Notes: generated by a model not told the origin, from the letters alone. 64,000 nucleotides of DNA from SZUA-547 sp963669265 (GCA_963669265.1 OY769916.1:1240001-1304000); one strand, 5' to 3'. Shown: positions 27,555 through 42,140, counted from the first letter of the stretch. Numbers and translations are program-made.

Positions 27555-29660
27555 TTATTCCGCGATCGGCGCACCCGCAGCAGCCTCGAACGCGTCGGCC
27601 TTGACCTCTTGCGTCGCATTGTCCTTGGTGCCCGGAAGCACCTCGAACAACGGGTCGAAATCGACCATCGTGGCGCCGAGTTTGCTCAGGACGCTGACAT
27701 CGCCCTCGACCTGCGCCGCGCCGCTGGCGATCTGGTCCTCAAGTTTGATCTCGCCGGTCATGGTCTTTTCCAGATCGGATCGATTGATCACCAATGTCAG
27801 GTCCGGCGCATCCGACAGGAAGCCTTCCAGATTGGTCAGTGTCGCGTTCTCCAACTCGACGATGAACTTCTCGCCATTGTCCGGAGTGATCAGGTTGATG
27901 GTGAAGTTCAGTCCTTCGGCCTTGCGGCTGTCCATCCGGATGCCGAGGAAATTCAGGAACAACTCTGTCGACATCGCGCGGATAACGTCCGGACCCGCGG
28001 TCTTGGCGCGCTCGCCGCCCGGAATTCCGGAACGCAGCTCATAGGCGGCGGCAAGGAAGCTGTTTCTTAAACCCGGGTTCTCCTGCTGATAGCCAAGCTG
28101 TTCATAAACATCGGCCAGCAGGTCCTTGCAGGCCCGATTGTCGGGCTCAGCGTGCAGAAGCTTGTCCAGTATCTCTGAGGCCAGCTTGTATTCGCCGGCA
28201 TTGTGCAGCTCCTGTCCCCGGGCGAGGATTTTCTCCGCCCCGCCCATCATCTCCACATAAAGCGGCGCCGAATCCTCGGGCGAATGCGGGATCAGGGTCG
28301 CAGGATTGCAGTCCCAGAAACCGAGAAACCGCTGGACGACCCCGCGGCTGTTATGCTCGGGCGAGCCGTGATAGCCGCGACAGTGCCATTGCTGCTTCAG
28401 GCCCTCGGACAGCTCATAAACATTGTGAATCTGGTTGATCGTGACGCCCTGATTGGCGAAGTGCAGCACTTGGTTGTTCATATGGGCGTAAAGGTCGCGT
28501 TGCGCCCTCAAAACCTCCTGAATGCGGTCGTTGCCCCAGCGCGGCCAATGGTGAGAGGCGAACATGACCTCGGCCTCGGTACCGAACAGATAAAGCGCTC
28601 GCCCGATATATTTCGACCAGCGCAGCGCGTCGCGCACCGGCGCCCCGCGCAGAGTGTAGATATTGTGCAGAGTCGAGGTGACGTTTTCCGCCATCCACAG
28701 CGTCTTCATCTCGGGAATGTAGGTGTTCATTTCCGAGGGCGCTTCGGTGCCCGGCGTGTTCTGAAAAACCATGCGCACGCCATCGACTTCGATATACTCG
28801 ATATCTTCCTCGACTATCCGCGTAGGCGCGATTAGCCCGACATCGCCTGCGGATACGCCCTGACCCAGCCCCTGCGTGACGAAACCGTGGGGCGCGACCG
28901 GCAGGACCTGACCGTACTGGAACGACAACCGGCGGTTCATCGCGTTGCCTGCATAGACGTTCTCTGAGATCGTGTGCTCCATGAAGTCGCGCGGCGCGAT
29001 GATCTCGATCTTGCCCGAGCGGACATCCGCCTCGTCCACGATGCCCCTGACCCCGCCCCAGTGGTCGGTGTGAGAGTGCGAGTAGATGACGGTCGTGAGC
29101 GGCAATCCCTCGCCGCGATGTTCTTGAAAGAATTCCCAGGCGCGACGAGCGACCTCTGCTGAGATCAGCGGATCGAAGCAAATCCACCCGGTTTCTCCTC
29201 GGATGAACGAAATTTGCGACAGGTCGAAGCCGCGGACCTGATAGATTTTGCCCTCTAGTACTTCGTAGAGGCCGTAATCCTGGTTCAGCCGCGCCTGGCG
29301 CAACATCGACGGGTGGATGCTGTCAAAATCAGCGTCTCCGTTCAGGAAATCGAACCGCGCCTTGTCCCAGGCGACATGGCCTGCATCCGCCATGATCTGC
29401 TTCTCGGGCATTTCGGCGATCAGGCCCCGCGCCTGCTCCTCAAAGTCCTTTCTATCCGAGAACGGCAGAGTCTCGCGCGCCTTGGCCAAAATCTTGAGCG
29501 TGTGCTCAGACGGCGCCTTGCCTTTGGGGTGAAAATGACCTTCGGCCGGAGCGGCGGATTGGGCGCGCGCGGGGCCTTCGTCTAACAGGATGTGGGGCGC
29601 GACCGAAAAAGCGGCGCCTGCTGCTGGAATGCCCGCGATGAATCCACGTCTCGTCGTCAT
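27555..29660 (-). CDS. Exported alkylsulfatase (SdsA1-like)
   Basis: Cleaves primary alkyl sulfates such as dodecyl sulfate to alcohol and sulfate. The start at 29660 gives 701 aa with a Tat-type signal (MTTRRGFIAGIPAAGAAFSV); a start 25 codons earlier lacks sense for export. The metallo-beta-lactamase core has HSHTDHWGG (His195, His197, Asp199, His200) and further ligands in MAENVTSTLHN and FASHHWPRWGN. A helical dimerisation domain (ILARGQELHNAGEYKLASEI) follows. A C-terminal SCP2-like lipid-binding domain (LNFTINLITPDNGEKFIVEL) completes the classical three-domain build. Confidence 0.93.
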   Translation of the reverse strand: MTTRRGFIAGIPAAGAAFSVAPHILLDEGPARAQSAAPAEGHFHPKGKAPSEHTLKILAKARETLPFSDRKDFEEQARGLIAEMPEKQIMADAGHVAWDKARFDFLNGDADFDSIHPSMLRQARLNQDYGLYEVLEGKIYQVRGFDLSQISFIRGETGWICFDPLISAEVARRAWEFFQEHRGEGLPLTTVIYSHSHTDHWGGVRGIVDEADVRSGKIEIIAPRDFMEHTISENVYAGNAMNRRLSFQYGQVLPVAPHGFVTQGLGQGVSAGDVGLIAPTRIVEEDIEYIEVDGVRMVFQNTPGTEAPSEMNTYIPEMKTLWMAENVTSTLHNIYTLRGAPVRDALRWSKYIGRALYLFGTEAEVMFASHHWPRWGNDRIQEVLRAQRDLYAHMNNQVLHFANQGVTINQIHNVYELSEGLKQQWHCRGYHGSPEHNSRGVVQRFLGFWDCNPATLIPHSPEDSAPLYVEMMGGAEKILARGQELHNAGEYKLASEILDKLLHAEPDNRACKDLLADVYEQLGYQQENPGLRNSFLAAAYELRSGIPGGERAKTAGPDVIRAMSTELFLNFLGIRMDSRKAEGLNFTINLITPDNGEKFIVELENATLTNLEGFLSDAPDLTLVINRSDLEKTMTGEIKLEDQIASGAAQVEGDVSVLSKLGATMVDFDPLFEVLPGTKDNATQEVKADAFEAAAGAPIAE

Positions 29661-30017
29661 AGTCCTCTCCTTACGCTCCCTGCGCGCCGATCTTCTGATT
29701 GGCTTGAACTCATTAGAATGGCTGTTCTTCGCCACTCGGCCAGAAAAATCACAAGAAACTCCGCATGTGACGCCTTTCCGTCCGTAGACCGTTGATGGTG
29801 TCTATGGCAGGCAAAGCGACAGCCTGAACCATGTTCTGATTGGACATTCGACGTGATGCGCTGAATTTGAACTGGCGCATGCAGACGCAATTCGCATCGC
29901 CGAATGCGCAACTGGTTTGCGAGTTGGCGCGATTTCACAGGTTTTTGGCGAGTGAACACAGGGGCGGTGACCGCGACGACCCCACTTGTCACTCACTAGC
30001 GGAAAGGAGACCAAACC
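29661..30017. other. Intergenic promoter region
   Basis: The region separates the divergent alkylsulfatase and a small membrane protein gene. It should contain promoters for both. An imperfect inverted repeat with GCGCAACT and AGTTGGCGC lies near 29905-29930. No RNA gene seen. Confidence 0.4.
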
Positions 30018-30236
30018 ATGAAAAACACACGCTATTTACTCGCGGGTTTTTGCGCGCCCTTTACCCTAGCCGCCATGATGATGCTCGGGCGGCAATCCGT
30101 GTACGGCGGCTCGTCCTCTTTGGCGTTGAGCGACGTATTGGGCGCCAGCCTGGCGTTCGGCGTCGGTGGAGTTCTTGTTGCGTCTCTATTCATAGCAATC
30201 GAGGGCCGACGTAGGCGCGGAGGAGTCGTCAAATAG
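30018..30236 (+). CDS. Small membrane protein
   Basis: 72 aa with a strong GGAAAGGAGA ribosome site. Two hydrophobic helices (about 6-24 and 36-60) and a basic C-terminal tail (EGRRRRGGVVK) suggest an inner-membrane hairpin. No family was recognised. It stands alone, divergent from the alkylsulfatase. Confidence 0.55.
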   Translation: MKNTRYLLAGFCAPFTLAAMMMLGRQSVYGGSSSLALSDVLGASLAFGVGGVLVASLFIAIEGRRRRGGVVK

Positions 30237-30859
30237 AGGCGCGACGTCCAACCGCCTTGCGCGCTTCGGCGCACAGTCGACGGTCCGAGCAACAGGTCTG
30301 ATTTGGGTTCGACGCAGTCATTCGTTGCGGTGGGAGTGAATGTCTGACTCCGAGCGCCTTTGCCTTTGCCTTTGCTTCCAGGTCGCCCAAGGAGCGCGTT
30401 CGAGCCTCATAAATTGAGCCTCAAATTTAAGCCAACCTTACAAAATTTGTTAGATCGGTTTAACTCTGAGACTCGACTTCCAATGAAATCAATGGCCGTG
30501 GTTTTCGAATTGTGAGACTGGGACGGGGGGGGCTGGACAGCGCCCCGGAATCCGTCATTAGCAGTATTGATTGCCGAAGGCGGCTTTGCGGACTAAGGCG
30601 ACATCTGAGTCATTTAGTCAGATGACCGAAGAATAACCCATAGCGGATTTTGGATCGTAACGAAGTCCTAAAGTTATTACGTTTCGACAAACCAAGTCTG
30701 ATGATCACTTGAAATAGATGGCCTGCGCACAGCTTGAGTAATACTCAGGCAAAGCTTGTCGGTGCTTATTCCGCTCGCTCCGAATTGCTTCTCCGACAAT
30801 CTTCTGCGGCGCTTGAATGCATCAAAAACTGAAACAGTTCGCTATTTGATGCTCGCCAT
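30237..30859. other. Long gene-free stretch
   Basis: 623 bp, noticeably richer in A+T than the flanking genes, with stops in all frames. Nothing recognisable was seen, neither RNA gene nor terminator. It lies downstream of both bordering genes' coding ends or tails. Confidence 0.45.
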
Positions 30860-35530
<4,671 letters not shown>

Positions 35531-35563
35531 TGAGATGATCCTGACTGATCTGAGGCTTCGGGC

Positions 35564-37198
35564 TTAGGCGGCGAGCTGTTTCTCGACCTCCGCCAGACTG
35601 TCCAGCAGGGGCGTCACCAGCCCCTGCTCGTTCGCCGGATATTTCTCCAGCTGCGCCAGCGTTTCGTTGTCGCCGACATCGATGCGCAGCGACGCGGCCA
35701 GCGCGCGAGAGCGCTCCACGTGCTTCTGCCGGGCCTCGACCGAGGCCGCCGAGATCACGTCGTCCAGCGCGTCGCGCAGCGCCTCATCCAGTTCGGCCAG
35801 CACCTGGTCGACCAAATTGACCAGTAGCGTCGCGTGCGGGAACTCCGCGCTGAACGCGTCGATCGCCTCCTCCGCCTGGCCGCGGGCGCGGCTTCGCGCG
35901 ACCTCCCACTGCAGGCGCGCTTTAGCGAGGTCGAAATTTGCCTTCCTGAGCGCGTCGGCCTCGTCCTCCGATGGCTCCTTCTCGCCGTCTTCGTCGCCCG
36001 CGGTTTTCGCTTCGACCTCGGCCTCCGGCGCTTCCTCCGTCTCGGCGGCTGGGACGTCTTCCGGGGCCTCCTGCGGCGCGGCCAGCTGCGCCTCTAGCTT
36101 GGCGATCAGCTCGGCGGCGGCGGCGAAATCCTTGCTCTTCATCGCCTTGCTAACCGCAGCCAGATCGCCGTTCAGCGCCGTCGTTGCGTCCGCGTCGCCC
36201 GCCGGCGCCCGCTTCAGCCCGCCGACGGCGGCGACCAGGCGCGCCTTTAGCAGCTTGGGATTGAGCGGGTCCGGCGCCTCCTCCAGCTCTGATTTTGGCT
36301 CGGGCGCCGCGGCTTCCTGCGCGGCCTTGGCCGGCGTCTGCTCGTTCGCCGTCGCGGCGGTTTCCTTCGCGCCGTCCTGCGAGTCGGCAGCTTCGCCGTC
36401 GTCCAACTCGACCCCGCCGCCTACCACTTTCAGCTTGATCTTCATTCCCGCATGCAGCAGCGCCGCGCGCTTTAAGAGCTGGATCAACGCTGTCTTTGGC
36501 TCGGTCGGGAATACGAACACCCATTTGCCGCTATCGCCGTAGCAAAGGCCCTTCAGGGTCTTGCCGGGCTTTCCGGAAAGTGCAATGGCCGCCTTTTTCA
36601 CGCCAGGATTCAACTCTTTGCGGGTCAGCATCAATCCCGGCGACTTGGCGTCTGGCTTCAGTACGAATTTCGACGCCTTCGCCTTTGGCCGCCGCTTGGC
36701 GAGGGTCAGCTCGTTGGCCAGCGTCTCGCCCAGGGCCTTGCGCTTGGCTTCGTCGAGTGAGGGCGGCACCTCCTCCGTGCCGTCATCGTCCTTCGCCTTA
36801 GGGTCGGATTTCTCTCTCGACGAGTCCGTGGGCTTCGCCTCTTTGGGTGGGGCGACTTCCTTTGCCTTTTCCTCAGGTTTCGCAGGAGCGTCGTCGGCGG
36901 CTTTATCGTCCGCCGCGTCCTCGGTCCCTACGCCGATCGCGGCGATTATCTCCTCCGCCTCCTCGCTTGCCTGATCCATCCATTTGATCAGCGTGCGGTT
37001 TTTAGCGTTGGCCTTCTTCAGGACGCGAAACTTGAGCTTGATCTTGCCGAAATGGGTCTCCGCAACCGTAGCATCACGCTTCTTCTCCGCGCCTTCGAAC
37101 TGCGTGATGAGCTTTTCCAGATCGGGTGCGCTTAGAGCCTTGCAATCCTTGCTCTTTAGCAGCTCCTTCCAACTCTTCGTCGAAATATACTTCGCCAT
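35564..37198 (-). CDS. 544-aa charged protein, partner of the 1556-aa protein
   Basis: No family recognised. It starts MAKYISTKSWKELLKSKDCK after a GGAGATGGTGAG site. Residues 1-85 are helical and basic. About 90-150 are an Asp/Lys/Pro-rich linker. Residues 175-280 look like a folded domain with strands (KTLKGLCYGDSGKWVFVFP, AALLHAGMKIKLKVVGGGV). A Glu/Ala-rich linker and C-terminal helical domain (RQKHVERSRALAASLRIDV) follow. It is first in a two-gene operon. The arrangement small protein then very large protein suggests an adaptor-cargo or complex pair. Confidence 0.7.
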   Translation of the reverse strand: MAKYISTKSWKELLKSKDCKALSAPDLEKLITQFEGAEKKRDATVAETHFGKIKLKFRVLKKANAKNRTLIKWMDQASEEAEEIIAAIGVGTEDAADDKAADDAPAKPEEKAKEVAPPKEAKPTDSSREKSDPKAKDDDGTEEVPPSLDEAKRKALGETLANELTLAKRRPKAKASKFVLKPDAKSPGLMLTRKELNPGVKKAAIALSGKPGKTLKGLCYGDSGKWVFVFPTEPKTALIQLLKRAALLHAGMKIKLKVVGGGVELDDGEAADSQDGAKETAATANEQTPAKAAQEAAAPEPKSELEEAPDPLNPKLLKARLVAAVGGLKRAPAGDADATTALNGDLAAVSKAMKSKDFAAAAELIAKLEAQLAAPQEAPEDVPAAETEEAPEAEVEAKTAGDEDGEKEPSEDEADALRKANFDLAKARLQWEVARSRARGQAEEAIDAFSAEFPHATLLVNLVDQVLAELDEALRDALDDVISAASVEARQKHVERSRALAASLRIDVGDNETLAQLEKYPANEQGLVTPLLDSLAEVEKQLAA

Positions 37199-37487
37199 AT
37201 CTCACCATCTCCGTAGGATCTCGAAACATAGCGTCGTTTTTGGAGACTGGGTCTGTCAAGTTTGACGCGACAGGACACAACTCTTGTCGGCCTCCTATGA
37301 AAATTTGAACAAATTTGCCTAGGATCGAAGCTCCGTTGATCTTCCCAATCATAATCAAACCGGGCGCGGATCCGACGGCAGTAGTGATTTCCGGATGCGG
37401 ATGAAGCGGACATCTGAGGTTGTCAGCTAGACCGCTTTTGGTGGTGAGCAGAAAAGCAGCCGAATTTGGACTCTTCTACTTTGGGCT

Positions 37488-39035
37488 GATTGTGTTGAAA
37501 AACTCGCTCTTGATCGGCGGTCAACTCGCTGATTCACTTCCGATATTGAGGAGGACGGATCGCGATGATGGGGTCAAGGCAGGAGGCGCAATCGGCGCTG
37601 TTTTATGAGTTCTCGCTGGAAGATCATGTGCCGCAGGATCATGTGTTGCGGTCGATTGATCGGTTTGTCGATTTGACAAGCCTTCGCACGCACTTGGCGG
37701 AATTCTATAGCCACACGGGCCGTCCTTCGGTCGATCCCGAGCTGCTGATCCGGATGCTTCTGGTGGGCTATTGCTTTGGCATCCGGTCAGAGCGGCGGCT
37801 GTTTGAAGAGGTGCATCTGAACCTTGCGTATCGCTGGTTTTGCCGCCTCGATCTGACCGACCGAATTCCGGATCATTCCACCTTCTCCAAGAACCGCCAT
37901 GGCCGCTTCCGCGCGAGCGAGCTGTTGCGTCACGTGTTCGAGGCGACCGTGACGCGCTGCATGGAGGAGGGCCTTGTCGGCGGACAGGGCTTTGCCGTGG
38001 ATGCGAGCCTGATCGTCGCGGACGTCCAGAAGCAGAATTCCAGCAAACCGGAAGACTGGGCATCCCGAGAGATCGACCCAATGATGCGTCACGAGCGGTT
38101 CGCGAATATCTCGACACTCTGGATGACGAAGCTTTCGGCGCGGCCACGACGGCCAAGTCCAAGTTCACGGCTCATGCGGACCCTGCCAGCCAATGGACGG
38201 CGGCGCGGAAAGGTCCGGCGTTCTTCGCCTATTCCGACAATTACCTGATCGACACGGATCATGGCGTCATCGTGGATGTGGACGCCAGCCGGTCGAACAA
38301 GTCCGCCGAGGTAGGCGCGATGCGCAAGATGATCGACCGGACCACAGAGCGCTTCGGCCTGAAGCCGGATTGGGTCGCCGCTGACACGGCATACGGATCA
38401 TCCGACAACCTCACCTGGCTGACAATAAAACGGCGGATCCTCCCATTCATCCCGGTGTTCGACAAATCGGAACGCAAGGACGGAACCTGGTCCCGGTCCG
38501 ACTTCACCTGGGACGAGGACAACGACCGATACATCTGCCCGGAAGGCAAAGAACTTCGTCACACGAGACGGCGATATTCCGATCCCGCTCGGACAGCGCC
38601 AAGGCTGAAAGCGCGCAAATACAGGGCGTTGAAAGCCGACTGCCTAAATTGCCCTTCCAAACCGAAATGCTGCCCGAACACCGATTTGCGCGCCATCAAC
38701 AGAGAGAAGTATGAAATCGTCAGGGATTTCGTGCGGCGCTGCACCGCCTCTGAATTCAACCCAACAGCGCAGAAGCGGCGCAAGAAAGTCGAGATGCTGT
38801 TCGCCCACCTCAAACGCATCCTCGGGCTGGGGCGGCTCCGATTAAGAGGACCCTGCGGCGCCCAGGATGAATTCACCCTCGCAGCGACCGCCCAAAACCT
38901 CCGGAAACTGGCAAAGCTCAAGCCGATGGCGCCCATCGCCGGATAAGTGGGCGGGCTAGGCGCAGATTATCCAAAACGATCAGCCCGATAGCTGAAGCCA
39001 CCCGGCCAAAATCCAACGGCTTTTTCAACACAATC
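37488..39035 (+). mobile_element. IS1182-family element, copy 2 (defective)
   Basis: 1548 bp with the same GATTGTGTTGAAAAA ends, in the orientation opposite to copies 1 and 3. It is flanked by the 4-bp duplication GGCT (37484-37487, 39036-39039). It is one base shorter than the other copies because of a deletion in the transposase gene. The region 37199-37487 before it holds only the presumed promoter of the 544-aa gene. Confidence 0.93.
37565..38946 (+). pseudogene. Frameshifted IS1182-family transposase
   Basis: The frame matches the intact 460-aa transposase up to about codon 171. There a run of four C is reduced to three near 38077-38079 (GAGATCGACCC instead of GAGATCGACCCC). The remainder continues in another frame to 38946. 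One substitution also changes a Cys of the intact copies to Phe (LFEEVHLN). It is inactive unless rescued in trans. Confidence 0.93.
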
Positions 39036-39441
39036 GGCTCAAAGCAGCAGTTCGCTGCGTAGAGCACGAATGCCCGCTTCTGTCTGCGCCGCCTCGAATG
39101 GCGTAACTTTGAGTCGCAAATGGCAAGGTTGGTGCGCACTCGAATTCCCGATGGATTCAAAATCAACGACTTAGCCAGCCGCGAATGGCAAAACCACATG
39201 GTGCCCGACATTCTTCGAAGCTGCACGCCTTCGAGGAACTGAGACGTATATTCCTAGTCGGCGAGGGTTTGACCGATTAATCGCAGACCGTATGGAAGAA
39301 ACCCCGACTGCGGGGCCGGGGTTCTTGCGCAAGTGGATGGGTCTGAGCGGCTGTCCCGAATGCGGTCCTTCAATTGTCTGCCGGGTCGGCGCGTTTTGGC
39401 GACCAGAGCCGGTCGTAGTTTACCATAGGCACACCCAACCC
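39036..39441. other. Gap with a short coding relic
   Basis: A plus frame at 39069-39242 is open and reads NARFCLRRLEWRNFESQMAR to the stop, with protein-like composition. It has no proper start and no known family. It probably is the tail of a gene cut by IS copy 2. The rest shows nothing. Confidence 0.35.
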
Positions 39442-40035
39442 TTATTGGATCAGAGTTGCGGAGAGGTTAGACGGCGCGTCACTCTCCTCGATTTGATCTA
39501 AAGTGAAGGTTATCGAAGAGCCGCCGAAATCGGTAAAGCCCAGGAATTCTTGAAGCAAAACACCGGTCGCGTTGGCGAACTCGCCGGTCCCGCCGATGAT
39601 CTGCCGCGTGATCGTCGTTGTCGGAGAAATTTTTTCTGGACCTTTGATGATCAGGATGTCTCCGGATACGAACTCGAACTTCTGTCTTGTGATCTGCCAC
39701 ATGCCGGTGGTCGCCTGCATGCCGTTCGCAACGTTCCAGCCGTTGCTGCTCCACGTTCCGATCACCTTGTCGGGGTATGCTGGATGACCCTGTTCCGTGA
39801 CGCCCGAAAAACCGTCCGCCAGCGTGCCTGCAGGATATATGTAGCCTTGGGTGGCGAATTGGTGAAAATGAACGTCGGCGGCCTGATGATTGAGACCCTC
39901 GTCGATCGGGAAAAAGACGAAACTGGTCTGATCTTCCGCGACATCGAAGCTCTGCGGCGGCTCGGCGCTGGCGGAAGTCGCCACGGCGGTGAAAACGGCC
40001 GCGACCGTGATGGATACTATGAATTTCGTAAACAT
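39442..40035 (-). CDS. Secreted allene-oxide-cyclase/dirigent-like barrel protein
   Basis: The start at 40035 gives MFTKFIVSITVAAVFTAVAT, a signal peptide cleaved near ASA, and a 197-aa precursor. The mature protein is a run of beta-strands with GTWSSNGWNVANG, TGMWQITRQKFEFVSGDILI and the typical IIGGTGEFANATGVLLQEFL. The GGTG(E/A)F.xAxG motif is shared by the dirigent and allene oxide cyclase barrels. In bacteria the function is unknown; hydrophobic ligand binding is possible. Confidence 0.75.
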   Translation of the reverse strand: MFTKFIVSITVAAVFTAVATSASAEPPQSFDVAEDQTSFVFFPIDEGLNHQAADVHFHQFATQGYIYPAGTLADGFSGVTEQGHPAYPDKVIGTWSSNGWNVANGMQATTGMWQITRQKFEFVSGDILIIKGPEKISPTTTITRQIIGGTGEFANATGVLLQEFLGFTDFGGSSITFTLDQIEESDAPSNLSATLIQ

Positions 40036-40460
40036 GAGCTTTCCTTTCTTTCGATTGGGCAACGCTCAAGGCGGCGCCCCCGGGGCGCATCGACTGGTGG
40101 AAGCGCCAGCGACGTCCTAGATGTTTCGATTTTCGACGCTGCGGTTGTCGTCCAGACCTTGAGGGCCAGGGGCGTCGCGACGCGGTTGTCGTGCATTCGG
40201 ATGAAGAGGCGGCCGGTGTTCAGCTTCAGCTTCGACCGGCGTCGACCCTCTACACCGGCGGCCCCTACGTCGACTCTCGTCGAACTATCGTCTGCTTAGT
40301 CATGTCGAGCCTCCCCTGCTCGGCTACGAAGCACTTGCGGCGGAGCCTGTTGCGCTTCGATGACCACGAGTTGGGGATGGAATATTGCTATATCAAGATG
40401 ACTGGATGTAAAAATGTGGAAATATCCACAATAAATATGATAACTCCACATTTGTGGTGA
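40036..40460. other. Gap ending in an AT-rich double palindrome
   Basis: No gene is clear. At its right edge lie TGTGGA-AATA-TCCACA (40415-40430) and CCACA-TT-TGTGG (40446-40457), joined by AT-rich sequence. AAATGTGGA and TCCACATTT also pair over the whole unit. It may be an operator pair. ATATCCACA differs by one base from a DnaA box. The IS3 remnant begins just after. Confidence 0.5.
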
Positions 40461-40465
40461 TTGCT

Positions 40466-40882
40466 TCAGTTCAGCGTGCGCCGTTCAAATTCCATCAAAA
40501 ACTGCTTGGGAACGAGGGGGATGTCGATCCTCGCGGTAAACTTGGGCGCACAGTTTTTCTCAGCGCCCATTACGTCAAGACGAGAGATCGTTCTCCTGAG
40601 TGACGCTTGCTCGTATCCCGGCAAATGCACGCGCAAAAGATCTTCCATTGATGCTTCGACGCCATCCTTGTGCCGCTGCGGCAGTTGCAGCCCTTCCTCG
40701 CGCCAAATCCGCTCGATCTTCTTGTAGTTCACCCGCCAGCCTTCGACGCGCAACAGCTCCGCAATCTTGCGATAGCCATACCGGCCGTATTGTTTCGCCA
40801 ATCGGATCAGGGCCAGCCGCAGAGCATCGTCGTCTCTCTGTGCCGGCCGGTATTGCAGGGAGCTTCGCGACAGACCGATCAC
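40466..40882 (-). pseudogene. IS3 OrfB N-terminal fragment fused to foreign sequence
   Basis: The frame begins with HTH_21-type OrfB sequence (LALIRLAKQYGRYGYRKIAE, NYKKIERIWREEGLQLPQRH). After that, near 40660, normal OrfB sequence is lost. The last 65 or so residues (from GVEASMEDLLRVHLPG to EFERRTLN) are of other origin. The DDE core is absent. Confidence 0.75.
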
Positions 40883-40956
40883 CCGGCATGTCCGTCGCTC
40901 CGAGGTCGCGAGCTTCTGACGCGTATGGACGACGGCCTGACGAAGCTGGCTCGTCG

Positions 40957-41244
40957 TCAGGCCCTGGGCTTTAGATAGCTCAGGCTCTCCTTGAGGATCA
41001 GCTTGTCCAGCTCGAGCTCGGCCACGATCTTCTTCAGCCGGGCGTTCTCTTTCTCAAGAGAGCGGAGCTCAGTAAGCTGCGACCGTCCCATGCCACCGAA
41101 CCGCTTGCGCCAAGTGTAGTAGGTCGCATCGCTGATCCCCACGCTACGACAGGCCGACTGCACGTCGCTTCCCTCGGTAAGCCGCAGCTCAATCTCCCGC
41201 AGCAGCTTCAGGATGTCCTCGTCCGAATGCCGTTTTCGAGCCAT
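40957..41244 (-). CDS. IS3-family transposase OrfA
   Basis: 95 aa with the OrfA helix-turn-helix (DEDILKLLREIELRLTEGSD, SVGISDATYYTWRKRFGGM) and a C-terminal zipper helix (LEKENARLKKIVAELELDK). It is intact, but its OrfB partner is broken. The OrfB frame would start just past its end. Confidence 0.88.
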   Translation of the reverse strand: MARKRHSDEDILKLLREIELRLTEGSDVQSACRSVGISDATYYTWRKRFGGMGRSQLTELRSLEKENARLKKIVAELELDKLILKESLSYLKPRA

Positions 41245-41450
41245 CTCTCTTCCCCATTCTCAGCCTAAACAGTGGCCCAGTTTTAGGGGGGAAGGACACA
41301 CTCGGCCCAAACTCACTCGCATACAATACGAGTGCCGCATCATCAGCGGCGCGGCTCCTCTGCTGCGCCGACGTCGCGCCCCCACAAGCTAAGGTGGCGC
41401 ACTTCTCGGTTCGGTCTTTCGAGGCGTCGTTTTACGCTTGGCCTACCAGT

Positions 41451-42083
41451 TCACAGATTGTCGCTGGCTCGGCCGGGCTCGAAAACCAACCGAATGAAAT
41501 CACGATACAAAAGCAACTGCTTTGGCAACAGAGACTTGTCGCCGACGACCCTGGACAGGATTATTCCGCCGTCGCCGACGACCGACATCATGTCGGCCAG
41601 ATCGTTCAAATCTACATTGATCCGAGGTTCGTAGCGCTCAGCTATCCTTTCGATACGCGCGCGAAACCGGGCGCGCCAGGACAGAACCGCCTCGGCGTTG
41701 ATGTTCCGCACTTCCTGATCAAACAGCTGTTCGTGGTAACAAACCGACGCAACGAGGCAACCTGGGTGACCATTCGGAAGGTCCTCAAACACCTTCGCCA
41801 AGAGCTTGAGCGCAATAAGGAAGCTGTGCAGCGGGTCCTCGCTCAATTCGTCGGCCTCGTCGAACACGCGGTCGAACACCAGATTGTCCTGCTCGATGTA
41901 ACGCTCAAGTAGAGCGCGGGCCAAATTTGTCTTGTCGCGGAAATGATAAAAGAAGCCGCTTTTAGAGATGCCGACTTCGGTGATTAACTCGTCAATTGAG
42001 GTTCCGGAAAACCCCTTTGTCAGAACGGACGTCTGCGCCGCGTCAAGAATCTGCTGTTTTGTACGCGGGGCCACATTCGTCAT
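41451..42083 (-). CDS. TetR/AcrR-family transcriptional regulator
   Basis: The start at 42083 (MTNVAPRTKQQILDAAQTSV) follows GGAAGG; an upstream in-frame ATG at 42128 would lie in the operator. 210 aa. The helix-turn-helix reads GTSIDELITEVGISKSGFFY, then HFRDKTNL. The C-terminal domain with HPGCLVASVCYHEQLFDQEV is of the TetR_C group with a Cys-containing helix. It is divergent from the TTC38-like gene and probably controls it and itself. Confidence 0.88.
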   Translation of the reverse strand: MTNVAPRTKQQILDAAQTSVLTKGFSGTSIDELITEVGISKSGFFYHFRDKTNLARALLERYIEQDNLVFDRVFDEADELSEDPLHSFLIALKLLAKVFEDLPNGHPGCLVASVCYHEQLFDQEVRNINAEAVLSWRARFRARIERIAERYEPRINVDLNDLADMMSVVGDGGIILSRVVGDKSLLPKQLLLYRDFIRLVFEPGRASDNL

Positions 42084-42118
42084 TCTATCCTTCCCATGCG
42101 ACTGCGTTTCATCATCAA

Positions 42119-42140
42119 ACTGTACCATAAGTACTGTACC
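42119..42140. promoter_or_regulatory. Likely TetR operator
   Basis: Two copies of ACTGTACC lie 14 bp apart (42119-42126, 42133-42140), and GTAC steps give partial dyad symmetry. The site is 36 bp upstream of the tetR start codon and inside the divergent region with the TPR gene. Confidence 0.5.

Larger units (their letters stand above)
40461..41300 (-). mobile_element. IS3-family element, truncated
   Basis: orfA is complete and preceded by a terminal repeat near 41280-41300 (reverse strand TGTCCTTCCCCCCTAAAACT). orfB is cut after its N-terminal helix-turn-helix domain. The catalytic core and the second terminal repeat are missing, so the element cannot move by itself. It is unrelated in sequence to the IS3 element at 9660. 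Confidence 0.85.
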
